Shown here: positions 8,243-16,813 of the stretch, in pieces | Layout: each line of letters begins with the position of its first letter | How positions within the stretch are numbered: the first letter of the stretch is position 1 | Assembly: GCA_033344795.1 (NCBI GenBank) | Contig: JAWPMS010000001.1 | Span: 2,604,001-2,668,000, forward strand | From: SHLQ01 sp033344795 | Lineage (GTDB): Bacteria; Actinomycetota; Acidimicrobiia; Acidimicrobiales; SHLQ01 | Direction: 5' to 3' | DNA length: 64,000 nucleotides | The notes under the pieces: generated by a model | Databases searched by the model: none | Seen by the model: only the letters and a program-made list of their open reading frames with translations | What the model was told of the DNA's origin: nothing | Made by a program: the position numbers and the translations under genes

Positions 8243-8871
8243 CCACGTTCACCGATGACGAATATGAGGACTTCTTTGGTGGGCACCAGGAACCACTGGA
8301 GCCCCGAGGACGGCGTCTGCCAAGGTGGGCCCGGCCGGTAGGTCTGTTCATCGCCATCGTCATGTTCGCCGGTGGAGTTGCTTCGCTCACGAACGAGGTG
8401 TTGACGCGCCCGACGATCCGGGAACCCATCGACATCGAAGCCCGTGCCTGGGAACGGGTCGACGACTCGCGCTGGGGATGGCTCGTCGACGGGATCAGGG
8501 TCGTGGACATCCCTGAGCCGAGGGTCGGAGCGTTCGTGACCAACAATCCGCCGGACGGGATCATTCAAGTCGATCGCCGTCCGTGGACCAGTGGTCGACT
8601 TGATGAGCTCATGGACCACGAGATTGGGCACCTGCTCGACTTCGCTCTGTGGGGGAGTGTCAGCGAGGGGCGACGCAACGGTCTCGCCAGCGAGGCCTGG
8701 GCGGAATGCGCTGCGGTTGCTGCGGGAACGAGAAGAACAGACGCGGTCGACCCCGGTGGCGAGTATCACTGTTTTGACGACGAGTTCGCCCTGTACGAAG
8801 AGGCCGTAACGAGGATCACCGAGGTGTGCAAGACCTGGGGCGATCTCGAGTGTCGGCCTCCCGGCGAATGA
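8239..8871 (+). CDS. Membrane-anchored putative zinc metallopeptidase (HEIGH motif)
   Basis: A 210-residue protein with an acidic N-terminal tail, one membrane span at about 32-52 and an external domain. That domain contains HEIGH at 127-131, a HEXXH zinc-binding motif preceded by LDELMD, and a downstream glutamate in EAWAECAAV (E156), which could be the third ligand as in gluzincins. Three further cysteines (178, 197, 205) may form disulfides outside the cell. I know of no named family. The overlaps on both sides (ATGA with the LigD-like gene and with rarD) put it in one transcript with ku, but a role in repair is not implied by its topology. Confidence 0.75.
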   Translation: MTTFTDDEYEDFFGGHQEPLEPRGRRLPRWARPVGLFIAIVMFAGGVASLTNEVLTRPTIREPIDIEARAWERVDDSRWGWLVDGIRVVDIPEPRVGAFVTNNPPDGIIQVDRRPWTSGRLDELMDHEIGHLLDFALWGSVSEGRRNGLASEAWAECAAVAAGTRRTDAVDPGGEYHCFDDEFALYEEAVTRITEVCKTWGDLECRPPGE

Positions 8872-9818
8872 GTCCGTCGAGGAAGGCCACGCTCCTCGTG
8901 GCCGCGGCGTACTGCTGGTGGGGATTCTCTCCGGTCTTCTGGCGAGAACTCGACAGCGTTGCTCCGCTCGACCAGTTGTCGTGGCGAGTCGGGCTCGGTC
9001 TCGCCTATCTCACGGCCGTTTGGATCTGGCGCCGATCCAACCCTCTTGGTGGTCTCACGCGTCGGCACGTCACCTATGGAACGTTCGCCGCGTTGATGAT
9101 CGCCGCAAACTGGGGGGCGTTTTTGTGGGCGGTCGACAACGATCAGACCGTCGAGGCTGCGCTCGGCTATTTCTTGATGCCTCTGTTGGCGGTCGCTCTT
9201 GGTGTTGGGCTGCTCGGCGAACGACTCAGACCCCTCCAGACCGTCGCTCTGGTGTTCGGGGCCATCGGCATGTTGTGGACCTTGACGGTCGTGGGATCGG
9301 TTCCTTGGGTGGCATGCGTGCTCGGAGTCTCCTTTTCGCTGTATGGATTCGCGAAGAAACAAGGTCCGTGGGAAGTTGTCGACGGACTGACCTTCGAGAT
9401 GCTCGTGATCGCCCCGGTCTTCATTCTCTTTCTCTCTGTTCGAGGGATCGGCGAGTCGCACACCATCGATGGCGACGGATCCCTGGCAACGATCGCGTTG
9501 ATCGCTCTGACCGGTCTCGTGACCGTGGTACCGCTTCTCTTGTTCGCCGCCGCGGCAAAGAAGGTGTCGCTCACCGTGGTTGGCCTGCTCCAATACCTGA
9601 ATCCGGTGTTGCAGTTCTTGGTTGGCTGGCAGCTGTTCGGGGAGGATGTGAGCCCCGGTCGCCTCTTTGGGTTCGCGTGGATTTGGGCTGCGCTTGCGTG
9701 TGTCGCAGCCGACGAGGTTCGCTCAAAGCGTCCAGTCGATGGGAGCGAGCCCAGCGGCGGTCAACGCATCGTTCGCTCGCGAAAAGGGCCGGCTGCCAAA
9801 GAAGCCCCGATGCGCTGA
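8868..9818 (+). CDS. rarD: RarD-type EamA-family transporter
   Basis: A 316-residue polytopic protein with about ten membrane spans, in two related halves typical of the drug/metabolite transporter superfamily. The opening (YCWWGFSPVFWRELDSVAP), the NWGAFLWAVDNDQTVEAALGYF segment and TVVGLLQYLNPVLQF are characteristic of RarD. The native substrate of RarD proteins is not established. The ATG at 8868 overlaps the previous stop (ATGA). The last 32 residues are a charged tail with no membrane segment; its coding sequence overlaps the 3' end of ung on the other strand by 96 bases. Confidence 0.92.
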   Translation: MSPSRKATLLVAAAYCWWGFSPVFWRELDSVAPLDQLSWRVGLGLAYLTAVWIWRRSNPLGGLTRRHVTYGTFAALMIAANWGAFLWAVDNDQTVEAALGYFLMPLLAVALGVGLLGERLRPLQTVALVFGAIGMLWTLTVVGSVPWVACVLGVSFSLYGFAKKQGPWEVVDGLTFEMLVIAPVFILFLSVRGIGESHTIDGDGSLATIALIALTGLVTVVPLLLFAAAAKKVSLTVVGLLQYLNPVLQFLVGWQLFGEDVSPGRLFGFAWIWAALACVAADEVRSKRPVDGSEPSGGQRIVRSRKGPAAKEAPMR

Positions 9819-10385
9819 AAGCGGCGATGGATGGGGCGATTCGAGCACCACGTGTCGGCTGAGGTCGACGAGCTCCTTCTTGCGGCGCGCGGACGCCCCC
9901 CACAAGATGAAGACCACCCGTTCGGGTTTGTCATTGACCGCGCCGATCACTCGGTTGGTGAACGTTTCCCACCCACGCTTCTGGTGTGATGCAGCCTCTC
10001 GTGCCCGGACCGTCAGCGTCGAGTTGATGAGCAGGACTCCTTGTTGTGCCCATCGCTCGAGGTTTCCGTGTGGTGGCCGAGCGATACCGAGGTCGGATTC
10101 GAGTTCCTTGTGGATGTTCTGCAGGCTCGGTGGGATCTGCACCCCGTCGTGGACGGAGAACGCGAGCCCGTTGGCTTGCCCGGGCCCGTGATAAGGATCC
10201 TGACCCAGGATGAGTACTTTCGTGTCGGCGTATGGGGTGAGGTGCAGCGCACGAAACACCTGGTCGTGTGGCGGGTAGACCGTGTGTTCGGTTCGTTCCT
10301 GCTGCACGAACGCCTGGAGCTCGGACCAGTACGGAGCATCGAACTCGCCACGCAATATTGGGTTCCAGTCGGTCCTGGTCGTCAT
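9723..10385 (-). CDS. ung: Uracil-DNA glycosylase
   Basis: A family-1 uracil-DNA glycosylase of 220 residues that excises uracil from DNA to start base-excision repair. The catalytic water-activating motif GQDPYHGPGQ and the DNA-intercalation motif HPSPLSAHRGFFG are both complete, and LLINSTLTVR matches the family. I use the ATG at 10385; an in-frame TTG three codons earlier is possible but weaker. Its 3' end overlaps rarD in antisense. It is divergent from pepA, with about 64 bases between the start codons. Confidence 0.97.
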   Translation of the reverse strand: MTTRTDWNPILRGEFDAPYWSELQAFVQQERTEHTVYPPHDQVFRALHLTPYADTKVLILGQDPYHGPGQANGLAFSVHDGVQIPPSLQNIHKELESDLGIARPPHGNLERWAQQGVLLINSTLTVRAREAASHQKRGWETFTNRVIGAVNDKPERVVFILWGASARRKKELVDLSRHVVLESPHPSPLSAHRGFFGSRPFSRANDALTAAGLAPIDWTL

Positions 10386-10449
10386 GCGGCGCAACCTAGA
10401 TGACTACTGGTAGCCAATCCAGCGGAGCCGAGACGGGTAGTCTCCATGG

Positions 10450-11892
10450 ATGGCTTTGACGATCACCACCGCACGTTCCGCACCTGCCGCATCCAAGATT
10501 GTTGGGGTCGGCGTCTTCAGCGATCGAGATCGTCCGGATGGGCTGTCCGACTCGTTGCTCGACAGCCGCGGGTTCGACGCGAAACTCGGCAAGACGATGA
10601 TCGTCGAGACGACGAAGGGCCTTCGGGCAGTCGTTGGCCTTGGGTCGACCGAGGACTTCACGGTTCAATCACTTCGTAAGGCGGGCGCCAGCTTCGTTCG
10701 CGCCGCTCGCCGGCACAAGACCGCAGCGACCACACTCATTGCCGATGCTGCAGCAGAGGTCGAGGATCTCGACCAGGGTGCTGCGGCCGAATGTCTGGCC
10801 GAAGGACTGGAGCTGGGTAGTTATCACTTTGACACCTACAAGTCGAAGGCGACGAAGCTGGAACTCACGAAGATCACGATTGCGGGTTCGACCTCGGCAG
10901 CGGTGAAGAACGGCCTCGCAGTGGGCCAAGCAATCGCAGAGGGTCAGGCGCTCGCTCGCACCCTCGTCAACGAACCCGGCGGCACCCTCACGCCAGTCGA
11001 AATGGCCAAGCGTGTACAGACGATGGCCAAGGGTGCCGGTCTGTCGTGCAAAGTGATGGATCTGGCAGCGATCAAGAAGGCACGGCTTGGCGGGATCATC
11101 GGCGTCAACCGGGGATCGACCATCCAGCCTCGATTCGTCGAACTCACCTACGCGCCGCCCAAATACAAAGGCACCATCGCCTTTGTTGGCAAGGGAATCA
11201 CGTTTGACGCTGGCGGCCTGTCGATCAAGACCGGCACGGGCATGATGACCATGAAGTGCGACATGGGTGGTGCTGCTGCCGTCATCGGTGCGATGTCTGC
11301 GTTGAAGGCAGCGGGAGTGAAGACCCGTGTGCGTGCATACCTCCCGATGACCGACAACATGCTCGGTGGCGACGCAACTCGCCCTGGCGACGTCCTGAAG
11401 ATTCGCAACGGCAAGACGATCGAAGTGCTCAACACCGATGCCGAGGGCCGTCTCATTCTCGCCGACGCGTTGAGCCTCGCATCGGAAGCCAAGCCCGACG
11501 CGATCATCGATCTCGCGACACTCACGGGCGCCTGCATGGTTGCGCTCGGTCCGAAGATCGCTGGGCTGATGAGCAACGACGACGACTTCGCTGCCTCTGT
11601 CGCAACCGCAGCGGACTCGGCCGGAGAACGTGTCTGGCGTCTGCCGCTACCCGACGACTACAAGAGCCAGGTCGAGTCGCCCGTGGCCGATATGAAGAAC
11701 ATCGGGACGTCCCACGGTGGCGCTTTGACCGCTGGCTTGATACTCCAGGAGTTTGTGGCGGACGGTATTCCGTGGGTGCACCTCGATATCGCTGGACCCG
11801 CGTGGACCGACTCCGAGGATGTCGAGCACCGAAAGGGCGGAACCGGCTTCGGCGTGCGAACCCTGGTGGCTCTGGCGCGCGACTGGAACTAG
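10450..11892 (+). CDS. pepA: Leucyl aminopeptidase (M17 family)
   Basis: A 480-residue cytosolic aminopeptidase. The C-terminal catalytic domain contains GKGITFDAGGLSIK (metal-binding lysine and aspartate) and the family signature NTDAEGRL at about 328-335 with its metal-binding aspartate and glutamate. The glycine-rich substrate loop GTSHGGALTAG lies near 420. The N-terminal domain is the usual macro-like fold. M17 enzymes are hexamers with two metal ions that remove N-terminal residues from peptides. It stands alone on the plus strand and converges with the next minus-strand gene, five bases away. Confidence 0.97.
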   Translation: MALTITTARSAPAASKIVGVGVFSDRDRPDGLSDSLLDSRGFDAKLGKTMIVETTKGLRAVVGLGSTEDFTVQSLRKAGASFVRAARRHKTAATTLIADAAAEVEDLDQGAAAECLAEGLELGSYHFDTYKSKATKLELTKITIAGSTSAAVKNGLAVGQAIAEGQALARTLVNEPGGTLTPVEMAKRVQTMAKGAGLSCKVMDLAAIKKARLGGIIGVNRGSTIQPRFVELTYAPPKYKGTIAFVGKGITFDAGGLSIKTGTGMMTMKCDMGGAAAVIGAMSALKAAGVKTRVRAYLPMTDNMLGGDATRPGDVLKIRNGKTIEVLNTDAEGRLILADALSLASEAKPDAIIDLATLTGACMVALGPKIAGLMSNDDDFAASVATAADSAGERVWRLPLPDDYKSQVESPVADMKNIGTSHGGALTAGLILQEFVADGIPWVHLDIAGPAWTDSEDVEHRKGGTGFGVRTLVALARDWN

Positions 11893-11897
11893 CGGCT

Positions 11898-12347
11898 TCA
11901 GGGTGCGTCGACCTCTCGACTCGCGATCTCCATGCCGAGCCCAGCGCTGACGCGATCGCGGAAGAGATCGTATTGCTCTGCGTAGTGTGTCGGTCTGCCG
12001 GCGGGTCGGACCACAACTCGAGGTGACAGAACCCGTTCGTTGTCGAGGAACTGCTCGCGAGTGAGGTCGACGTCGACACCTGCGAGGCGATTCCAATAAT
12101 GGACGCCCACCTTTTCGTGATCGCGCTCCACCTCGGCGACGAGCAAGTCGCCGCCGAGAAGATCGTGGATCGTGAGGGCGGCGACCGCACAATGGCCACG
12201 CGATCGATTCGTTGGACTCCAAAAGGGAAGGTCATCTTCCGCGCAGGTGTCTTTGGAGAACGCGTTTGCGAACGCACCCTCTATTGCCGCGAGCGTTACT
12301 GAATCCACCGACGAAGAGTACCCATCCGCCGGCTCGCGTGTCGGCAA
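11898..12347 (-). CDS. Conserved hypothetical protein, YunG-like
   Basis: The 149-residue product has the pattern GHCAVAALTIHDLLGGDLL, then HYWNRLAGVDVDLTREQF, which I associate with the uncharacterised YunG-like family: a cysteine (in GHC) and a later histidine suggest a papain-like fold, but this is inference. There is no signal peptide and no membrane span. It lies three bases downstream of the next minus-strand gene, so the two form an operon transcribed away from the divergent region at 12969-13174. Confidence 0.6.
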   Translation of the reverse strand: MPTREPADGYSSSVDSVTLAAIEGAFANAFSKDTCAEDDLPFWSPTNRSRGHCAVAALTIHDLLGGDLLVAEVERDHEKVGVHYWNRLAGVDVDLTREQFLDNERVLSPRVVVRPAGRPTHYAEQYDLFRDRVSAGLGMEIASREVDAP

Positions 12348-12350
12348 GGA

Positions 12351-12968
12351 TTACGCGGACGCCTGCACGGAGTCCTCGCGCGCCTTGGCAGCCCATGCTC
12401 GGTTCACGGCTTCATTCGCCGTCAATGGTTCAATCCCCCAACTGATCAGCTGCTGTTCCACGAGGTCGGGGCTGTCTCCGAGGCGGAGCAATGTATGGGC
12501 GACCTTGGCTGAGCGCAGAAGATCCTCTTCGCGATGTTCGACGAGGGCCCGCAGCGTCTCGTGGTGCTGTTGCTGGAGGCGAGGGCTGAGCCGACGAATC
12601 TGCCCGGAGTGCAGGGCGGGCATGACTCGGCGAACCGCAAGGGTTGCGTCGTCGATCGTGCGCCCCATGTTGAAGCTCACCACCCGTCCGATGGCGCGAT
12701 GAAACGAGTTGTTCTTACCCCCCTTCGAGCGAATGCCGAGCGCGGTCGACGTCTCGACGAGATCGAGCGTGAAACCGTCGGGTTCGGAATCGAAACGTTG
12801 GGCGATGTTGCGCATCAGCCAGAGCGTGCTCGGACCAAGGATCGGCAGCCAGAACGTTTCGGCGTAGTGGCTGCGGGGGTCGAAACCAGCATCGTCTAAC
12901 TCGGCGTCGGCCAGAGGAATGATGAGGGCGGTCGTGCGGCCCGAGAGGTCCGGGGCGATGGGGTACAT
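12351..12968 (-). CDS. Conserved actinobacterial hypothetical protein
   Basis: A soluble 205-residue protein. The central part (about 42-110: LGPSTLWLMR, DLVETSTALGI, RAIGRVVSFNMG) has the rhythm of a winged-helix domain, and the following LAVRRVMPALHSGQIRRLSPRL segment recurs in actinobacterial proteins of unknown function. AGGAG sits six bases upstream of the ATG at 12968 and supports the start. A role as a DNA-binding regulator is possible but not shown; the palindrome in its own upstream region would be a natural target. Confidence 0.65.
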   Translation of the reverse strand: MYPIAPDLSGRTTALIIPLADAELDDAGFDPRSHYAETFWLPILGPSTLWLMRNIAQRFDSEPDGFTLDLVETSTALGIRSKGGKNNSFHRAIGRVVSFNMGRTIDDATLAVRRVMPALHSGQIRRLSPRLQQQHHETLRALVEHREEDLLRSAKVAHTLLRLGDSPDLVEQQLISWGIEPLTANEAVNRAWAAKAREDSVQASA

Positions 12969-13002
12969 GAGGGTCTCCTGAACGTGTCTTCTCGACGCTG
13001 GT

Positions 13003-13033
13003 CTATTTTCAGGGGAAGTCCTGACGAAAATAG
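13003..13033. promoter_or_regulatory. Perfect 8-base inverted repeat in a divergent promoter region (possible operator)
   Basis: CTATTTTC at 13003-13010 is matched by its exact complement GAAAATAG at 13026-13033, and AGG/CCT pairs further inside. The arms are A/T-rich against a GC-rich background and their centres are about 23 bases apart, two helical turns. They lie between the start of the minus-strand hypothetical gene (12968) and the plus-strand glycosyltransferase (13175). A dimeric regulator site is the simplest reading; an RNA hairpin is the alternative. Confidence 0.45.
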
Positions 13034-13174
13034 GAAATCCTGTGACATCGGTCTGACAACGAGGCGTCTTTTCGAACGAAACCTCGGTGGATCAGCGGAT
13101 TTTGCCGTGCTGCGCTTCGACGTCCGAGCGAGTCCTCTCGGTGGGGACACCCAGGCGGAGCGAGCTGACCGGTA

Positions 13175-14512
13175 GTGTCGCGCGTGATGGTTCGAGTGCT
13201 CGTCGCCACCCCGGAACCCATCGCTCGACGTTTGGCTGGACCAGCGATCCGGGCGGCACAGATCGCACGCGTCCTCTCGGCGACGCACGAGGTGACATTG
13301 GCCTCGCTCGCAGGAGAGTCGATCAGCCCGATCGACGGGCGCCGGGTCTTCGATGCAGGAGTGATCTCCGCTGACTACGACGCAGCTGTTGTGCAAGGAA
13401 GTGTGTTGCACCAACATCCCGAGCTGGTCGAGGCGGACCTCCCTGTGGCGGTGGACTGGTTCGATCCGTTTCATGTCGAGGCACTGCACCGCGGGGGCGC
13501 CGATCGTATCCGCCGGATCGACCTGGTCGAAGGAGCGCGATCGACACTGTTGACCCAGGCCGAACGCGGCGATTTCTTTCTGTGCAGCAACACCTCGCAG
13601 CGCGAACACTGGCTTGGCTGGCTTGCCGCCGCGGGACGGCTGAACACACACACCCACAACCAAGATCCGCTCTTCGAGGCGCTGATCGCGGTTGCGCAAT
13701 TCGGTATCGAGACCGAACGACCGAAACTGACTCGGCCAATCAGAGACACCTTCTCGGTCATCGGACCCCACGATCCGGTGCTGTTGTGGTCGGGTGGTCT
13801 GCACGATTGGCTCGATCCGCTGCTCGTGATTCAAGCCATGCCGGTCGTTCTCGAGGAGAATCCTGACGCACGACTTGTGTTTCTGGCTGGACCGCATCCG
13901 AATACCTCGATCGAGCACATGGGTGTCCGCGGCGACGCCATCTCACTGGCGAGAGACATGAAGCTCTTCGGGAAACACGTTCTGTTCGTCAACCAGTGGG
14001 TCGACTATGGCGACCGTCTCTGTTGGGTTCGTGATGCAACGATTGGAGTGATCGCCGATCGGGCTCACCTCGAATCGAGGTACTCGCATCGAACGAGGTT
14101 GCTCGATCACCTCGCGGTAGGGCTGCCCACGGTGTCTACCGCTGGCGACCCGCTGAGCGGCGCTCTCGCCGCCGCTGGTGCGGCTATGACGACAGCGCGC
14201 GTGGCCGACGAGTTGGGCAAAACGATCGCCTCGGTGATCAACGACGACATTCGTCTGTCTGAGCTCTCGGAGGCGGCAACCGCTCTCGCCAAGGGCCTGG
14301 CCTGGGAAGAGACGATGTCTCCCCTGACGGATTGGATGGAGAATCCTCAGCCGGCAGTCGACCGGCGCGGGGGGCTCCGCATCACACAATCGGGCTCGCC
14401 GTCGACACTCTCGCGGCTCGGCGGCCGAGCTCGCATGCACCTTGACGATGGAGGCATTCGCCAGCTGGTTCAACGAGGGCTACAGGCCGGACGACGGCGG
14501 CTGGGCAGATGA
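13175..14512 (+). CDS. Glycosyltransferase, GT4-like (GT-B fold)
   Basis: A 445-residue protein with the two-domain layout of GT-B enzymes. The N-terminal part starts with a Rossmann strand and a glycine-containing acceptor loop (VLVATPEPIARRLAGPAIRA). The C-terminal part has a second nucleotide-sugar half (VLLWSGGLHDWLDP, RLVFLAGPHPN, then RTRLLDHLAVGLPTVST, the region where the EX7E-type motif normally lies). It probably adds a sugar to a lipid-linked or polymer acceptor in the cytoplasm. The GTG at 13175 is used, although the ATG at 13187 is equally possible because neither has a clear ribosome site. It overlaps the following GT2 gene by four bases. Confidence 0.85.
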   Translation: MSRVMVRVLVATPEPIARRLAGPAIRAAQIARVLSATHEVTLASLAGESISPIDGRRVFDAGVISADYDAAVVQGSVLHQHPELVEADLPVAVDWFDPFHVEALHRGGADRIRRIDLVEGARSTLLTQAERGDFFLCSNTSQREHWLGWLAAAGRLNTHTHNQDPLFEALIAVAQFGIETERPKLTRPIRDTFSVIGPHDPVLLWSGGLHDWLDPLLVIQAMPVVLEENPDARLVFLAGPHPNTSIEHMGVRGDAISLARDMKLFGKHVLFVNQWVDYGDRLCWVRDATIGVIADRAHLESRYSHRTRLLDHLAVGLPTVSTAGDPLSGALAAAGAAMTTARVADELGKTIASVINDDIRLSELSEAATALAKGLAWEETMSPLTDWMENPQPAVDRRGGLRITQSGSPSTLSRLGGRARMHLDDGGIRQLVQRGLQAGRRRLGR

Positions 14513-15807
14513 TTCGTGCCGACGCCCGGCTACGCGTCGTCGTGGTCAACTACAACGGAGGCGAGCTCTTGTTGCGAGCCGTCCGATCGGCCCTGTCGTC
14601 GCAGTGGCCCGGCCAGATCGATGTTGTCGTCGTTGACAATGCGTCGACCGACGGGAGTCTCGCGGCTGTCGCCGACCTCCCGGGGGTGTACGTCATCAAA
14701 CGTTCGACGAACGAGGGATTCGGGGCGAACAACCATGGCTTCAGTGACCTGTTGGGTGACGAGATCGAGGCCGACGCCGTTCCCGCTGACGTCTTCGCCC
14801 TCCTGAACCCAGACGCGATGGTCAGACCGTCTACCTTCCGGTTGCTCGCGGCGGCGCTGGATGAGGAAGCCCAGATTGGCGCCGCATCCCCGCTGATCGT
14901 CTTTGATCGGCCATTCGTCGAAGTGCACATCGACGGCGGTGAGGTCACGGTCAGCTCGGTCCTGTGTGGTTCGAGCGAGGTTGGGGCGCAGTGTCACGGC
15001 ATCGATGGTGCAGAACGGCTTCCTGGCAAGACGGGCCCCGTTTGGATCTGCCCGAGTGGATCGACGCTCCGGATCCCCGTTGCGGCAATCGGGGATCCCA
15101 TGGTGCTTGCGGTCTCCCGCGGAACAGCTCGAATCGATGGCACCGAAGTGGTGGGGCCCGAGAAGGTCTCGGTACATGCGATCGAACGTCCGACCCATCG
15201 AATCGTTCAAAACGCGGGCACGTATATCGATGAACGGGGCGCCGGCCACAATCGAGGCTTTGGACACAGGACAACCGACGATTTGGGTCCCGCTGCGCCG
15301 CTGTGGTGTGGAGCTGCCGTCGTGTTTCATCCGCAGTACCTCGAGGCCATTGGAGGGTTCGATCCGGAGTACTTCTTGTACTACGAAGACGTCGACCTCG
15401 GTTTGCGTGGACTCGCGCATGGGTGGTCCACGACGCACGTACCCGAGGCCGTTGTCGAACATCGGCACTCCGATCGATCGGTGCAGGGGACCAAACTCGT
15501 CGAGGTGCTTCAGCATCGAAACCGCCTTCTCACTTTGGTCAGGCACGCGTCACCCCTCGAGATCGCGTCCGGGTTCGCTCGAGCCACGGCGACCCCGGTG
15601 TCCTTGGCGATCTCTGCGGTACGAACACCCGACCAACGAGAGGAGCGGCTCAGACTGGCGCGCTGGCGAGCCGCATCACTCGGCGAGGCGGTACGCGGGT
15701 TTCGACACGCTCGAGCGGCAAGAAACGAGATTGCATCGACCCGAACCGTCGATGTCGAGGACGTCGGCAGGCTGAGCAAGTCCGGCCGACGCCGGCCGAG
15801 GAAGTAG
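14509..15807 (+). CDS. Family 2 glycosyltransferase (rhamnosyltransferase-like)
   Basis: A 432-residue GT-A enzyme. It opens with VVVVNYNGGELL and VDNASTDGS, the nucleotide-binding start of GT2, followed by NEGFGANNHG, the metal-binding ALLNPDAMV and the catalytic-side YYEDVDLGLR, the usual signature of WbbL-type rhamnosyl- and related transferases. A long insertion (about residues 130-270) separates the two halves of the domain, which makes it bigger than the usual 280-300 residues. It starts with ATG overlapping the previous stop, in an operon with other sugar transferases and five genes before rmlA. Confidence 0.9.
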   Translation: MIRADARLRVVVVNYNGGELLLRAVRSALSSQWPGQIDVVVVDNASTDGSLAAVADLPGVYVIKRSTNEGFGANNHGFSDLLGDEIEADAVPADVFALLNPDAMVRPSTFRLLAAALDEEAQIGAASPLIVFDRPFVEVHIDGGEVTVSSVLCGSSEVGAQCHGIDGAERLPGKTGPVWICPSGSTLRIPVAAIGDPMVLAVSRGTARIDGTEVVGPEKVSVHAIERPTHRIVQNAGTYIDERGAGHNRGFGHRTTDDLGPAAPLWCGAAVVFHPQYLEAIGGFDPEYFLYYEDVDLGLRGLAHGWSTTHVPEAVVEHRHSDRSVQGTKLVEVLQHRNRLLTLVRHASPLEIASGFARATATPVSLAISAVRTPDQREERLRLARWRAASLGEAVRGFRHARAARNEIASTRTVDVEDVGRLSKSGRRRPRK

Positions 15808-15817
15808 GTTCGGCAGC

Positions 15818-16813
15818 GTGCAGATTCTGTACCTCTCCGCTCGACCCGATCTGTTCCGCCAAACTCTGGAACACGTGGCGCATTTCGCGCCCTTCTTCGA
15901 CGACGTCGTGGTCATTGCGCCAGATCGACTTGCGTCGAGTTTCGAGACTCTTGGAACTGTGCTGACCGACGAGGAGCTGACCGGGCGGACGACGAGTGAG
16001 CTCTCCGCCATGGCACATACCTCGCGCAACTACTTGTTGCGAACGAAGGCGGCCAGTCATCCTGCGGTTGCCGATGTCTTTGTCATGAGCGATGACGACA
16101 GCAGACCACTCGTTTCAGTCGACCGTTCCACGTTCATCACGGAGTCGGGCGAACATCGCAGGCGGTGGTTTCACACCATGGGTGGCTGGCGACGGGCGAA
16201 CACTGAATTCGATGAGAGCATCTTGAACACGTGGGTCCTCCTGCGACAGATGGGGTACCCGGACCCACTCTCCTATGCGTGCCACATGCCGCAGGTCATC
16301 AACAAGGCGTTGTACGCAGAAGTGGCGCATCGCTTTGCTCCCTATGCCGAGACGTACGCGCTAGAGGAATGGTCGACCTATTTCACGGTCGCGGCGTCGA
16401 TCGCCCCCGAAGCCTTCGCCGATCCTGAACCGTTCGGAACTCTTGGCTGGCCGCAGTATCCGGGTGAATGGCCCCATCAGATCTCACCACCTCGACACAT
16501 CTACGAGAACCATCATCCAGAGCTCCATGAGAGCGGAGGTCTCTACGATGGTCTGCCGGCAGCATGTGATCCCGAAACGATCGACGCCACGAACATCGAA
16601 AAGATCATCCGCTGGCACCAGCTCGATATCGCTGTACGCGACCTTGCCTTTCCCGAAGACATCGAACAGCCGTGGACGTCGAACCCTGGGCGAAAGCTCG
16701 CATTCAGAGGGTTGAAGGCGGCACGGAGCGCGTATCGCTATGTGAACCTCGACGAACGGTCCCGCATTTCGGAGCTGGAAGGTCGAATTCGTCGACTCGA
16801 GGCAGATGGCTGA
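15818..16813 (+). CDS. Stealth-like glycan phosphotransferase or glycosyltransferase candidate
   Basis: A 331-residue protein beginning at GTG. It has the outline VFVMSDDDSRP (an acidic cluster after a hydrophobic strand), SYACHMPQVINKALYAEV and a tryptophan-rich C-terminal part. The DDD followed by HMP and a lysine resembles conserved regions 2 and 3 of Stealth-type capsule sugar-phosphate transferases, but the match is by memory and partial. The final 20 residues look like a short coiled coil (ISELEGRIRRLEADG). No signal peptide is present, consistent with a cytoplasmic transferase. It sits between GT2 and the sirtuin, overlapping the latter by eight bases. Confidence 0.6.
   Translation: MQILYLSARPDLFRQTLEHVAHFAPFFDDVVVIAPDRLASSFETLGTVLTDEELTGRTTSELSAMAHTSRNYLLRTKAASHPAVADVFVMSDDDSRPLVSVDRSTFITESGEHRRRWFHTMGGWRRANTEFDESILNTWVLLRQMGYPDPLSYACHMPQVINKALYAEVAHRFAPYAETYALEEWSTYFTVAASIAPEAFADPEPFGTLGWPQYPGEWPHQISPPRHIYENHHPELHESGGLYDGLPAACDPETIDATNIEKIIRWHQLDIAVRDLAFPEDIEQPWTSNPGRKLAFRGLKAARSAYRYVNLDERSRISELEGRIRRLEADG

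Noticed and set aside
10392..10394. TTG at 10394 as the start of ung
   Set aside because: The ATG three codons downstream gives the family N-terminus and is the stronger initiation codon.
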